Made by a program: the position numbers and the translations under genes
Notes under the pieces: model-generated
What the model was told of the DNA's origin: nothing
Databases searched by the model: none
Seen by the model: the letters and a program-made list of their open reading frames with translations, nothing else
NCBI GenBank assembly: GCA_048594975.1
Contig: JBMDXQ010000059.1
Coordinates: 1 to 23,598 of the forward strand
Direction: 5' to 3'
Length of the DNA: 23,598 bases
Source: JBMDXB01 sp048594975
Lineage (GTDB): Bacteria > Acidobacteriota > Vicinamibacteria > Vicinamibacterales > 2-12-FULL-66-21
Shown: positions 5,988 to 13,575 of the stretch, one piece after another
How positions within the stretch are numbered: the stretch's first letter is position 1
How the letters are laid out: every line of letters begins with the position of its first letter

Positions 5988-7759
5988 TGCCGCTCCCGTT
6001 CGAGCCCACGCTCGTGATGTTCTTCACCGGCAAGGGCGGTGTCGGCAAGACCTCGCTCGCGTGCGCGACCGCGATTGCGCTCGCGGACGTTGGCCGGCGT
6101 GTGCTGCTCGTCTCGACGGATCCGGCGTCGAATCTCGATGAGGTGCTGGGCGTCTCGCTGACGGGTACGCCGACGGACGTGCCGGGTGTACCTGCCCTTC
6201 AGGCGCTGAACATCGACCCCGAGGCCTCGGCACGCGCGTATCGCGAGCGGTTGGTGGGTCCATACCGCACTGTTCTGCCCACTGCGGTTCTCGCCCGCAT
6301 GGAGGAGCAGCTCTCGGGCGCCTGCACGATGGAGATCGCAGCATTCGATGAGTTCACCCGCTTGCTTGGGGATCCGGCGACGACACGCGTCTTCGACCAC
6401 GTCGTGTTCGACACGGCGCCGACCTGGCACACACTGCGGTTGCTGAAGCTGCCAGGGGCCTGGACGGGGTTCATCGACACGAACACAACCGGCACGTCGT
6501 GCCTCGGCCCGCTCGCGGGGTTGCAGGGCCAGGTGGAGCTGTATCGCGGGAGTCTTCGTGCGCTCGGCGACGAACACACCACCACGATCCTCCTCGTGAG
6601 TCGACCCCAGACCTCCGCGCTGAATGAGGCCGCCCGGACGGGTGCGGAGCTGGCGGCGCTGGGCATCAAACATCAACACTTCATCGTCAACGGGATCTTC
6701 AGCGCGACCAACCGGCAGGATGCGCTGGCGCGATCCCTCGAACAGCGTGGGCGGGACGCTGTGGCGGCAATGCCGCCGTCGCTGTCGGCCCTGCCCCGCG
6801 TCGACATGCCGCTGCTGCCCTGGGCGCCTCTTGGCGTGTCGAGGCTTCGACGGATGTTCAACGCAGACGCGCACGGGCCCTCGGGTGTTGCGCCACCGCC
6901 ACTCCGGGAGCCGCTTCCGGGTCCGCTTGCGCGATTGATCGACGACATCGAGCGCCAGGGCCGCGGCGTGGTGCTGACGATGGGCAAAGGCGGCGTCGGG
7001 AAGACGACGACCGCGGCCGCGATTGCCGTCGAACTTGCGGCGCGCGGGCACGCCGTCCACCTGAGCACGACCGATCCGGCCGCCCATATCGGCGCAACGG
7101 TGGCGCACCGCGTTCCGGGCTTGCGGGTCAGCCGCATCGATCCGGCCGTAGAGGTCCGCGTCTACTCGGCCGAAGTGCTTTCGAAAGCCGCCAATCTGGA
7201 TGCGCGCGGACGCGACCTGCTGGAAGAGGATCTGCGGTCGCCGTGCACCGAGGAGATCGCCGTGTTCCGCGCGTTCGCCACAACGGTGGCCGAAGGGGCG
7301 GACGGGTTCGTCGTGCTCGACACGGCGCCGACGGGACACACGCTGCTCCTGCTCGATGCTGCCGAAGCGTACCACCGCGAAGTGTCTCGCACGCATAGTG
7401 ATGTCCCCGAAGCGGTCCGCCATCTACTGCCACGGCTTCGGGATCCGACCTTCACGAAGATCCTCCTCGTGACCCTGCCCGAAGCGACCCCCGTCCACGA
7501 AGCGGCGGAATTGCAGGGGGATCTGCGGCGGGCGGGCATCGAACCGTTCGCCTGGGTGATCAATCAGAGCTTCGCAGGAAGCGAGGTGGAAGATCCCGTG
7601 CTCCGCGAGCGGGGTGCACGTGAGGGCCCATACCTTTCCGAAGTGCGGGAACGCCTGGCGACCCGCGTCGCGTGGGTCCCGTGGTACGCCGACGCACCGG
7701 TCGGTCCTGAAGGTCTGCGGCACTTCGCGCGAGGAGGCGCGGCGCATGCCGGCGCCTAA
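5987..7759 (+). CDS. arsA: ArsA arsenite-activated ATPase
   Basis: 590 residues, close to the 583 of R773 ArsA. ATG 5987 is chosen because it overlaps the arsD stop. Two homologous halves are visible, each with a P-loop: FTGKGGVGKTS (13-23) and MGKGGVGKTTT (332-342), and each with a DTAP signature. The As(III)-binding cysteines are at Cys113 (SGACTMEI), Cys172 (TSCLGP) and Cys420 (SPCTEE), essentially the R773 positions 113, 172 and 422. The first signature reads DTAPTWHTLRLL with Trp147 where Gly is usual; the second is the normal DTAPTGHTLLLL. ArsA is a cytosolic ATPase that docks on the efflux pump and energises As(III) export. It overlaps acr3 by 14 bases. Confidence 0.96.
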   Translation: MPLPFEPTLVMFFTGKGGVGKTSLACATAIALADVGRRVLLVSTDPASNLDEVLGVSLTGTPTDVPGVPALQALNIDPEASARAYRERLVGPYRTVLPTAVLARMEEQLSGACTMEIAAFDEFTRLLGDPATTRVFDHVVFDTAPTWHTLRLLKLPGAWTGFIDTNTTGTSCLGPLAGLQGQVELYRGSLRALGDEHTTTILLVSRPQTSALNEAARTGAELAALGIKHQHFIVNGIFSATNRQDALARSLEQRGRDAVAAMPPSLSALPRVDMPLLPWAPLGVSRLRRMFNADAHGPSGVAPPPLREPLPGPLARLIDDIERQGRGVVLTMGKGGVGKTTTAAAIAVELAARGHAVHLSTTDPAAHIGATVAHRVPGLRVSRIDPAVEVRVYSAEVLSKAANLDARGRDLLEEDLRSPCTEEIAVFRAFATTVAEGADGFVVLDTAPTGHTLLLLDAAEAYHREVSRTHSDVPEAVRHLLPRLRDPTFTKILLVTLPEATPVHEAAELQGDLRRAGIEPFAWVINQSFAGSEVEDPVLRERGAREGPYLSEVRERLATRVAWVPWYADAPVGPEGLRHFARGGAAHAGA

Positions 7760-8837
7760 ACGCCTGAACGTCTTCGAACGCTACTTGAGCCTGTGGGTCG
7801 TCTTCTGCATGGTCGCGGGCGTCGTTCTCGGCAAGGCCGTGCCCATCTTCATGCAGGCGCTGCGGGGGCTCGAGTTCGGAGCCGGCAGTCAGATCAACGT
7901 GCCGATCGCGCTGCTCATCTGGCTGATGATCACGCCGATGATGATGAAAGTCGACTTCGGCGCCATCCGCAACGTGGGCCGGCGGCCCCGCGGGTTGGTC
8001 GTCACGCTCGTCGTGAACTGGCTCGTCAAGCCGTTTTCCATGGCGGCGATCGCGTGGCTGTTCTTCCGGCTGATCTTTGCCCCGTGGATCGCGCCGGCAG
8101 ACGCCGACCAGTACATCGCCGGCTGCATCATCCTCGCGGCCGCGCCCTGCACGGCGATGGTGTTCGTCTGGAGCTACCTGTCGGACGGCGACGCGGCATA
8201 CACCCTCGTCCAGGTCTCGGTCAACGATCTGATCATGCTGGTGCTCTTTGCCCCGATCGTGCGTTTTCTCGTGAGCGGCGCGTCATCGCTGCACGTGCCG
8301 TTCAGCGTGCTGGTGTACTCGGTCGTCATCTTCATCGTCATTCCGTTGACCGCCGGCGTGCTGCTGCGCCGCTGGCTCATTCGCTCGCACGGTGTCGCGT
8401 GGTTCACGAACGTGCTGCTGCCGCGGTTCGCCCCGGTCAGCATGGCGGCGCTGCTGGCGACGCTCGTGCTCATCTTCGCGTTCCAGGCCGAGAACATCAC
8501 GACCAAGACGCTGCACGTCGCATTGATCGCGGTGCCGATCCTGCTGCAGGTCTACTTCAACTCGTCGCTGGCGTACGGGCTCATGCGTCTGCTGCGCGTC
8601 GAGTACGCCATCGCGGCGCCCGGCGCGTTGATCGGCGCCAGCAACTTCTTCGAGCTGGCCGTGGCGACGGCGATCGCCCTATTCGGACCGGAGTCCGGCG
8701 CTGCGCTGGCCACCGTGGTCGGCGTGCTGATCGAGGTGCCGGTCATGCTCTCGGTGTGTGCCGTGTGCAATCGCACGCGGCACTGGTTCCCTGCGTCGGC
8801 TCTGGGCGCAGAGTCGACGCAGCCTCTTGCAGGCTAG
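7746..8837 (+). CDS. acr3: Acr3-family arsenite efflux permease
   Basis: 363 residues with about ten hydrophobic segments. ATG 7746 lies inside the end of arsA and has GAGGAGG (7731-7737) at a good distance. Family landmarks are NVFERYLSLWVVFCMVAG at the N-terminus, the conserved Cys135 in AAAPCTAMVFVWSYL and Glu303 in GASNFFELAVATAIALFG; the corresponding Cys and Glu are needed for transport in characterised Acr3 proteins. It exports As(III) across the inner membrane. Acr3 works as a secondary carrier, but pairing with ArsA, as the order arsD-arsA-acr3 implies, converts it to ATP-driven export. It belongs to the BART superfamily and is unrelated to ArsB. Confidence 0.95.
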   Translation: MPAPKRLNVFERYLSLWVVFCMVAGVVLGKAVPIFMQALRGLEFGAGSQINVPIALLIWLMITPMMMKVDFGAIRNVGRRPRGLVVTLVVNWLVKPFSMAAIAWLFFRLIFAPWIAPADADQYIAGCIILAAAPCTAMVFVWSYLSDGDAAYTLVQVSVNDLIMLVLFAPIVRFLVSGASSLHVPFSVLVYSVVIFIVIPLTAGVLLRRWLIRSHGVAWFTNVLLPRFAPVSMAALLATLVLIFAFQAENITTKTLHVALIAVPILLQVYFNSSLAYGLMRLLRVEYAIAAPGALIGASNFFELAVATAIALFGPESGAALATVVGVLIEVPVMLSVCAVCNRTRHWFPASALGAESTQPLAG

Positions 8838-8846
8838 GAGTACGTC

Positions 8847-9623
8847 ATGACCATCGGGTTCATCGGCGGCGGAAGGGTGACACGTATTCTTCTGGGCGGC
8901 TGGGCGCGCGCGCACGCCCTTCCGTCGCGACTCCTCGTCCACGAACCGGATGACGGCGCGTTTTCACAACTGCCGGGGTTCGCGCAGAGCATCGAGCGGA
9001 CGCGGATCGACGAAGCGAGCGCGGCTGACGTCGTGTTTCTCGCCTTGCACCCGCCGAAGTTGCGGGAGGTCCTCTCAGCGATTCGGCCATTGGTGACCGC
9101 CCGCTCGCTGCTGGTGTCGCTGGCACCCAAGGTGACGCTGGGCGAGCTCGAATCGGGATGTGGCACCCCGCGGGTGGCACGCATCATTCCAAATGCGCCG
9201 TCGATCGTCGGCCAGGGATACAACCCGGTCTCGTTCGCGCTGGGGATGGACACGGGAGGCCGCGCGGAGATCCTGCGGCTTTTCGGGCCGCTCGGGGAAA
9301 CTCCGGAAGTCGATGAACCGCGGCTCGAGGCTTACGCCATCTTGATCGCGATGGGGCCGACATACTTCTGGTTCCAGTGGCAGACGCTGCGCGAACTCGG
9401 CCGGACGTTTGGCCTTACGGGCGAAGCCGTCGATGTGGCACTGAGCCGGATGTTGACCGGCTCCGTATCCACCATGTTCCAGAGCGGTCTTCCTCCCTCC
9501 GCCGTGATGGATCTCGTCCCGGTGAAGCCGCTCGCGCAGCAGGAGCCGCAGATCGCGCAGGCCTACAAGGACGTGCTCGTGGCGCTGCACGCGAAGATCT
9601 CGCCGGAACGAGCGCCCGTCTGA
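8847..9623 (+). CDS. Pyrroline-5-carboxylate reductase-like oxidoreductase of the ars operon
   Basis: 258 residues. GGAG (8837-8840) overlaps the acr3 stop and precedes the ATG by six bases, so it belongs to the same operon. The N-terminal Rossmann fold begins MTIGFIGGGRVTRILLGGWA. At 112-124 it has RIIPNAPSIVGQG, the counterpart of the ProC signature RxMPNTPxxVGxG. The C-terminal helical dimerisation region is present, but where ProC has the substrate-binding SPGGTT it reads VPVKPLAQQE (224-233). It therefore probably binds NAD(P)H but is unlikely to make proline. No proline biosynthesis gene is nearby. Its position between acr3 and a cysteine-rich redox protein suggests a reductase serving arsenic or thiol metabolism, which is inference. 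Confidence 0.82.
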   Translation: MTIGFIGGGRVTRILLGGWARAHALPSRLLVHEPDDGAFSQLPGFAQSIERTRIDEASAADVVFLALHPPKLREVLSAIRPLVTARSLLVSLAPKVTLGELESGCGTPRVARIIPNAPSIVGQGYNPVSFALGMDTGGRAEILRLFGPLGETPEVDEPRLEAYAILIAMGPTYFWFQWQTLRELGRTFGLTGEAVDVALSRMLTGSVSTMFQSGLPPSAVMDLVPVKPLAQQEPQIAQAYKDVLVALHAKISPERAPV

Positions 9624-9689
9624 TGGCCGGTACTTGGAGGCGATCAGCTCAGGCACGAAAAGAAGCCGGGCGCCTGAAGATCGACGAAC

Positions 9690-10628
9690 ATGACACCCGT
9701 TCGATCGCTTCGTCGTCGGAGTCTCGCGAACCTGTCGAGGATGGGCCACTGTGCGCCCACCGTCATGCAAACGCTTCTCGATGCGTCAGAAACAGAGGCG
9801 CCGTGGCTCGTGAGGTTGGTAGCCGGACTCCCTGGCGGCATCGGGAATACCCGTGCGGAGTGCGGTGGCATCACGGCGCCGCTCGTGGTGCTGGGCCTGC
9901 GCCACGCTCGTGACCCGCTCCGTGACGGCCTACCGGTCGTCATCTACAAGGGGCATGAGCTCCTCCGGCGATTCGCGGCGTGCCGCGGCACATTTCTCTG
10001 CCGAAAGATTCTGGGGGACGCCCGCCTTCCATTGCGGTGTATCGGTGTCATTCGCCGCGCTCCGGAGCAATGCGTTGAAACCCTCGACGACGACGGTACG
10101 GCCGCGATTCCGAAAGCGACCCAGGAAGCATACTGTCGTCTATACGCCCACTGCTCCGACGCGGGGTTTCACTGTGCCCATGAGGTGTTTCGTCACATGG
10201 GGAACACAGGTGCGGTGAACGCCGATCTTCGCGACGGCACCTCCGCGTTCCTGGGAGGTACCGTGTTGACCGGCATGACCTGCAGCGCCTTTACGGCTGG
10301 CGTGATGGCGTTGGGCCTGGCGCTCGGCCCGACCGAGAACAGCCGGCTGCGCGTGCTGCGAATGATTGGAACGATGGCCGTAGGCGGCGATGCATCTGCA
10401 AACCATCTGAACGCGTTCAACCCCGTGATGAATCTAGGGTACAGCCTGTCTCAGTGGTTCACGGCCGAGTTCGGCAGCACGCAGTGTCGCGCGCTCACGC
10501 AGTGTGATTTCGCCACTAGGGACGGCGTCGAGCGATACATCTCTGGCGGTGGCGTGGCCCGATGTTCAGCCGTTGCTGAGAAAACTGCTCTGAAGGTCCA
10601 GAGCCTCATGGGGCGGCCGTTGACGTAA
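9690..10628 (+). CDS. Tandem C_GCAxxG_C_C redox-type protein
   Basis: 312 residues with about 13 cysteines. Two halves follow the same plan. First: GHCAPTVMQ (Cys21), ECGGITAPLVVLGL (Cys58), FAACRGTFLCRKI (Cys98, Cys104), then Cys117 and Cys128. Second: FHCAHEVF (Cys162), MTCSAFTAGVMALGLALG (Cys198), FGSTQCRALTQCDF (Cys266, Cys272), then ARCSAVAEK (Cys292). The repeated order matches the putative redox-active C_GCAxxG_C_C family, duplicated in one chain. The N-terminus has RRR followed by weakly hydrophobic residues but no convincing Tat or Sec signal. Start at ATG 9690 is uncertain because no strong ribosome binding site is seen; ATG 9741 is an alternative. Function unknown; position suggests thiol redox or metal handling. 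Confidence 0.75.
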   Translation: MTPVRSLRRRSLANLSRMGHCAPTVMQTLLDASETEAPWLVRLVAGLPGGIGNTRAECGGITAPLVVLGLRHARDPLRDGLPVVIYKGHELLRRFAACRGTFLCRKILGDARLPLRCIGVIRRAPEQCVETLDDDGTAAIPKATQEAYCRLYAHCSDAGFHCAHEVFRHMGNTGAVNADLRDGTSAFLGGTVLTGMTCSAFTAGVMALGLALGPTENSRLRVLRMIGTMAVGGDASANHLNAFNPVMNLGYSLSQWFTAEFGSTQCRALTQCDFATRDGVERYISGGGVARCSAVAEKTALKVQSLMGRPLT

Positions 10629-10734
10629 TCACTCGACTTGTCGGGCAGACAGGCGTATCTTCCCCGTACCCGTCACAAACCGCCGCGCCCGGCGTGCAGA
10701 TGCGTCGTGACCCATGGATGCAAGGAGGGTCACC

Positions 10735-11331
10735 ATGTCTTCGACCGAATCGCGCGTCTCCGTCCATCCGAACTTTCCGCAGGTCTACCGTGAGTTCCAC
10801 CCAAAAATCCAGCGCTACCTGACCCGCTTGCTCGGATGCACCGAGGCTGAGGACGTCACTCAGGAGGTGTTCGCCAAGGTCAGCCAGGCGCTCCCGCAGT
10901 TCAGGGGCGAGTCCAGCCTCTCCACCTGGATTTATCGCATAGCCACCAATACGGCGTACGACAGGTTGCGAAGCCCATCGTTCCAGCGGGCCGGTGACGT
11001 GCCGTTGGACAGCGCCGCGCCTGTGCACGATCCCTCAACGGGCGTCGATCAGACGCTGGTCCGAAGGGAAATGAACGAGTGCATCGATGAGTACATTGCC
11101 CATCTCCCGGCCAGCTACCGCTCGGTGGTGATCCTGAGCGAGCACGAGGGGCTGACGAACCAGGAGATCGCGGACACGCTCGGCGTCAGCCTGGAGACGG
11201 TCAAGATCCGACTTCATCGTGGCCGCGCCCGCCTACGGCAGGACCTGGGCAGCGGCTGCAGTTTCTATCGAGACGAGCAGAACGAGTTCGCCTGCCAGCC
11301 TAAACCCAAGGGTGTATCTCCAGACGACTGA
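10735..11331 (+). CDS. ECF-type RNA polymerase sigma factor
   Basis: 198 residues. ATG 10735 is preferred over ATG 10714 because AAGGAGGG (10722-10729) lies five bases before it. Region 2 is at about 17-85 (YREFHPKIQRYLTRLLG, AEDVTQEVFAKV, STWIYRIATNTAYDRLRS) and region 4 at about 120-180 (LPASYRSVVILSEHEGLTNQ, EIADTLGVSLETVKIRLHRG). After region 4 is a short tail with two cysteines, GSGCSFYRDEQNEFACQPK, which could bind metal or sense redox state. No anti-sigma factor is adjacent. The next gene is 28 bases away and codes for a cysteine-rich metal-binding protein, so the pair may form a sensing unit. Target promoters are unknown. Confidence 0.92.
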   Translation: MSSTESRVSVHPNFPQVYREFHPKIQRYLTRLLGCTEAEDVTQEVFAKVSQALPQFRGESSLSTWIYRIATNTAYDRLRSPSFQRAGDVPLDSAAPVHDPSTGVDQTLVRREMNECIDEYIAHLPASYRSVVILSEHEGLTNQEIADTLGVSLETVKIRLHRGRARLRQDLGSGCSFYRDEQNEFACQPKPKGVSPDD

Positions 11332-11359
11332 CCTCCGTCTATACGTTCCGGAGGCCGAA

Positions 11360-11866
11360 ATGGACGAATACACACCGGATTTCTCGGTGGACGTGCAGGC
11401 GGTCAAGGGCCTGTGTCCCGTCGGCGAGAAGTACGCCAAGGAACAAATCGCCGCACGGACGACCCCCGTCCTGACCTGCGAGGGACCCTGCATCCGTGGA
11501 GAGATCGCCCGGCTGGCGGGCAATCTGGTCGCGAAAGACGTGCCCTCGCTCGCGCGCGGCTGCCATGGCGAGATGTTCTTCGTCCCCCATTCCGCGATGG
11601 CTTCATGGGTCAAGAGTGCGGACAAGGTCGTGATGATCGACGGGTGCTTCCTCAAATGCCACGGGCGCGTGCTCAAGAACCTGGTCGCCGAAGAGAAGAT
11701 CGTTCAGATCGATGCGCTGCCCCTGTACAAGAAGTACAGCGATCTGTTCGATATGGACGATGTGCCGGAAGAGGAGCGCAAGGCAGTGGCCCGGCAGGTC
11801 GCCGACAAGATTATCGTGAGCTTGAAGAACGCGAGCGAAGCTGCGGGTGCTCCGGCAATGCGGTAG
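11360..11866 (+). CDS. DGC-domain putative metal (zinc)-binding protein
   Basis: 168 residues. ATG 11360 is chosen because GGAGG (11350-11354) is five bases upstream; a longer frame begins inside the sigma-factor gene and reads as noise there. Cysteine motifs occur in the order VKGLCPVG, LTCEGPCIRGEIAR, LARGCHGEMFF and MIDGCFLKCHGR; the last contains the Asp-Gly-Cys that names the DGC family of predicted metal-binding proteins. The C-terminal third is charged and helical (EEERKAVARQVADKIIVSL). No signal peptide, so cytoplasmic. No enzyme activity is known for the family. Same operon as the sigma factor and the DUF2892 gene. Confidence 0.8.
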   Translation: MDEYTPDFSVDVQAVKGLCPVGEKYAKEQIAARTTPVLTCEGPCIRGEIARLAGNLVAKDVPSLARGCHGEMFFVPHSAMASWVKSADKVVMIDGCFLKCHGRVLKNLVAEEKIVQIDALPLYKKYSDLFDMDDVPEEERKAVARQVADKIIVSLKNASEAAGAPAMR

Positions 11867-11890
11867 GCCAACGATGTTGGAGGTGGCCCC

Positions 11891-12112
11891 ATGAAGAAGA
11901 ACATGGGGACGGCGGATCGAATCCTGCGGATCCTGGCGGCGATCGCGATCGTGGGGCTATATCTGACCGGCAGCATTGGTGGCATAACCGCCGTCGTGCT
12001 CGGTGTGATCGCTGTCGTCTTCGTGATCACCGGTGTCGTGGGTTTTTGCCCCGGTTACGTGCCGTTCGGGATTTCGACGCGCAGGCAAGAGTCCGAATCC
12101 GTCCGCGTGTGA
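11891..12112 (+). CDS. DUF2892 (YgaP-like) small inner-membrane protein
   Basis: 73 residues with GGAGG (11879-11883) seven bases before the ATG. The sequence follows the DUF2892 pattern: MKKNMGTADRILRIL, two hydrophobic segments (about 14-32 and 35-54), then GFCPGYVPFGIST near the end. The segment pair resembles the transmembrane part of YgaP, a membrane rhodanese. DUF2892 proteins often sit beside sulfur, thiol or metal-stress genes, and here the gene is last in the arsenic and redox run. The single cysteine in GFCP is conserved in the family. Precise role unknown. Confidence 0.82.
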   Translation: MKKNMGTADRILRILAAIAIVGLYLTGSIGGITAVVLGVIAVVFVITGVVGFCPGYVPFGISTRRQESESVRV

Positions 12113-12145
12113 CCGAACAGCTCGAGGCGCAATGCGCTGAACGCC

Positions 12146-12181
12146 AGGGCGGCGCGCCGCTCGAGTGAGGCACGCCGCCCT
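12146..12181. terminator. Hairpin between convergent genes
   Basis: AGGGCGGCG (12146-12154) pairs perfectly with CGCCGCCCT (12173-12181) across an 18-base loop. It lies between the DUF2892 gene and the oppositely oriented small membrane gene, where a two-way terminator is expected. There is no long T-run on either strand, so efficiency is uncertain. Confidence 0.55.
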
Positions 12182-12202
12182 TGGGAATCGGACACACGAC
12201 AT

Positions 12203-12388
12203 TTAGCCGCGCGTTTCTGGGGCCTGGTGTTTCCGGCCGCCCTGGTGGCCGCCCATGCACATGAATCCCTCTCCTGCGCTCGCGAAGCGAAACGCGAAGA
12301 TTGCGAACGCCAAACACATCAACATGCCGGCGAGCGGAAAGATCCACCAGAACGAACCGAGCAGGAATGGTCCGAATGGTCCGCACAT
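12203..12388 (-). CDS. Small membrane protein with Cys/Met/His tail
   Basis: 61 residues. The start at ATG 12388 is set by an excellent ribosome binding site on the minus strand, GGAGGTGAT, nine bases upstream counting from GGAGG. One or two hydrophobic stretches are visible: FGPFLLGSFWWIFPLAGMLM and then CLAFAIFAFRF. The tail GEGFMCMGGHQGGRKH holds Cys, Met and His residues that could bind a soft metal such as Cu(I), Ag(I) or As(III). I do not recognise a named family. It is convergent with the DUF2892 gene and divergent from the broken metallo-beta-lactamase-fold gene. Confidence 0.65.
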   Translation of the reverse strand: MCGPFGPFLLGSFWWIFPLAGMLMCLAFAIFAFRFASAGEGFMCMGGHQGGRKHQAPETRG

Positions 12389-12520
12389 CGGTCATCACCT
12401 CCCTCGAGTATTGGCAGCGGGTCAGCGCTCTAACCGCACTCGAATGTGTAGACGGAGGCGTACGCTCGGAAGATACAGGCCGACACGCGGATATGAATTG
12501 CGCCCGCGAGAGGTACAGCT

Positions 12521-13471
12521 ATGGCCGCGCTGTCACTCAGAGAAGTTGACCAGGTTGAGATCGTCACGGTGGTCGACAACACCATCGACATGCTCATGGC
12601 CGGGACGCCGCACGTGAAGCGTTCCCGCTGCGAGTCGACGCCCTGTCCCGCGAGAGCCTCGTCGCCGAGCACGGCTTCGGCGCGTTAGTGACGATTACCA
12701 ATCGGGGGGCCTCGGAATCGTTGCTGTTCGACGCGGGTTTGAGCAAGCACGGACTCATGCACAACATGGACGTGCTCGAGATCGCGCCCACGACGCTTCA
12801 CGCCATCGTGTTGAGCCACGGACACGCCGACCATACCGACGGCGTCATGGGTCTCGTTGAGCGGCTGGGGCAACGCAAGATGCCGTTGGTGCTGCATCCG
12901 GATGCGTTCCTCGAACGAAAGCTCGCGTTTCCCGACGGCCACGAGCTGACGCTGCCGCCGCCGGATCGAGGCGTGCTGTCCCAGGAGGGTATCGAGTTCA
13001 TCGAGGAGCGGGGCCCGTCCTGCATCCTGGGCGATCTCGTTCTCGTCACCGGTCAGATCGAGCGTACGACATCATTCGAGCTGGGCTTCGCGATTCACTA
13101 CGCCCACCTTGCCGCCGGTCAATGGCAGCACGACCCTCTGATTCATGACGACCAGGCGATTGTAGTCAACGTCAGGGACAAAGGACTCGTGATTCTCACA
13201 GGCTGTGGACACGCTGGAGCCATCAACACCGTTCGCTATGCGCAGAAGTTAACCGGGGTGTCAGAAGGTGTATGCCGTCATGGGCGGACTTCATCTCACC
13301 GGTCCGGCGTTCGAGCCGCTTATCGCTCCCACCGTCGCTGCCCTCAAAGAGATGGACCCGGCAGTGATCGTGCCGGCGCACTGCACCGGCTGGCGGGCGA
13401 CTCATGCGCTCGCCCGTGAGATGCCGGAGGCGTTTGTCGCCAACAGCGTGGGCACCCGCTTCGTGATGTAG
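12521..13471 (+). pseudogene. Metallo-beta-lactamase-fold hydrolase, broken by two frameshifts
   Basis: Three frames join into one protein of about 316 residues. Part one (12521 to about 12620) reads VEIVTVVDNTIDMLMAGTPH. Part two (about 12622 to 13255) contains the metal motif VLSHGHADHTDG, then LVTGQIERTTSFE and VILTGCGHAGAINTVRYAQK. Part three (about 13262-13471) reads VYAVMGGLHLTG and ends VPAHCTGWRATHALAREMPE then ANSVGTRFVM. The order matches the 7,8-dihydropterin-6-methyl-4-aminobenzene phosphate synthase-like branch of the MBL fold. GAGAGG precedes the ATG by seven bases. The first break fits loss of one base near 12620, the second loss of two bases near 13262. It is either decayed or a sequencing artefact; apart from the indels, all catalytic parts remain. 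Confidence 0.75.
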
Positions 13472-13575
13472 AGATCGTCCGTGGAATGATCCCAGTCCGG
13501 GTGGACCTTGGCCGAGCCGTCCCCCATGTTCCTCGTCGGTCTGTTGGCGGCGTGGTCGTTGCGATTACATCTGTG

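Noticed and set aside
5870..7423. A 517-codon open frame antisense to arsA
   Set aside because: GC-rich coding DNA commonly leaves the antisense frame open. The translation is Arg/His-rich without motifs, while the plus strand is an excellent ArsA.
7793..8953. A 386-codon frame overlapping acr3 on the same strand
   Set aside because: Low-complexity Arg/Ala-rich translation; acr3 is clearly the real gene.
10638..10661. An ECF-type autoregulated promoter before the sigma factor (TTGTCG ... TATCTT)
   Set aside because: The spacing is only 12 bases and the motifs match no known ECF consensus.
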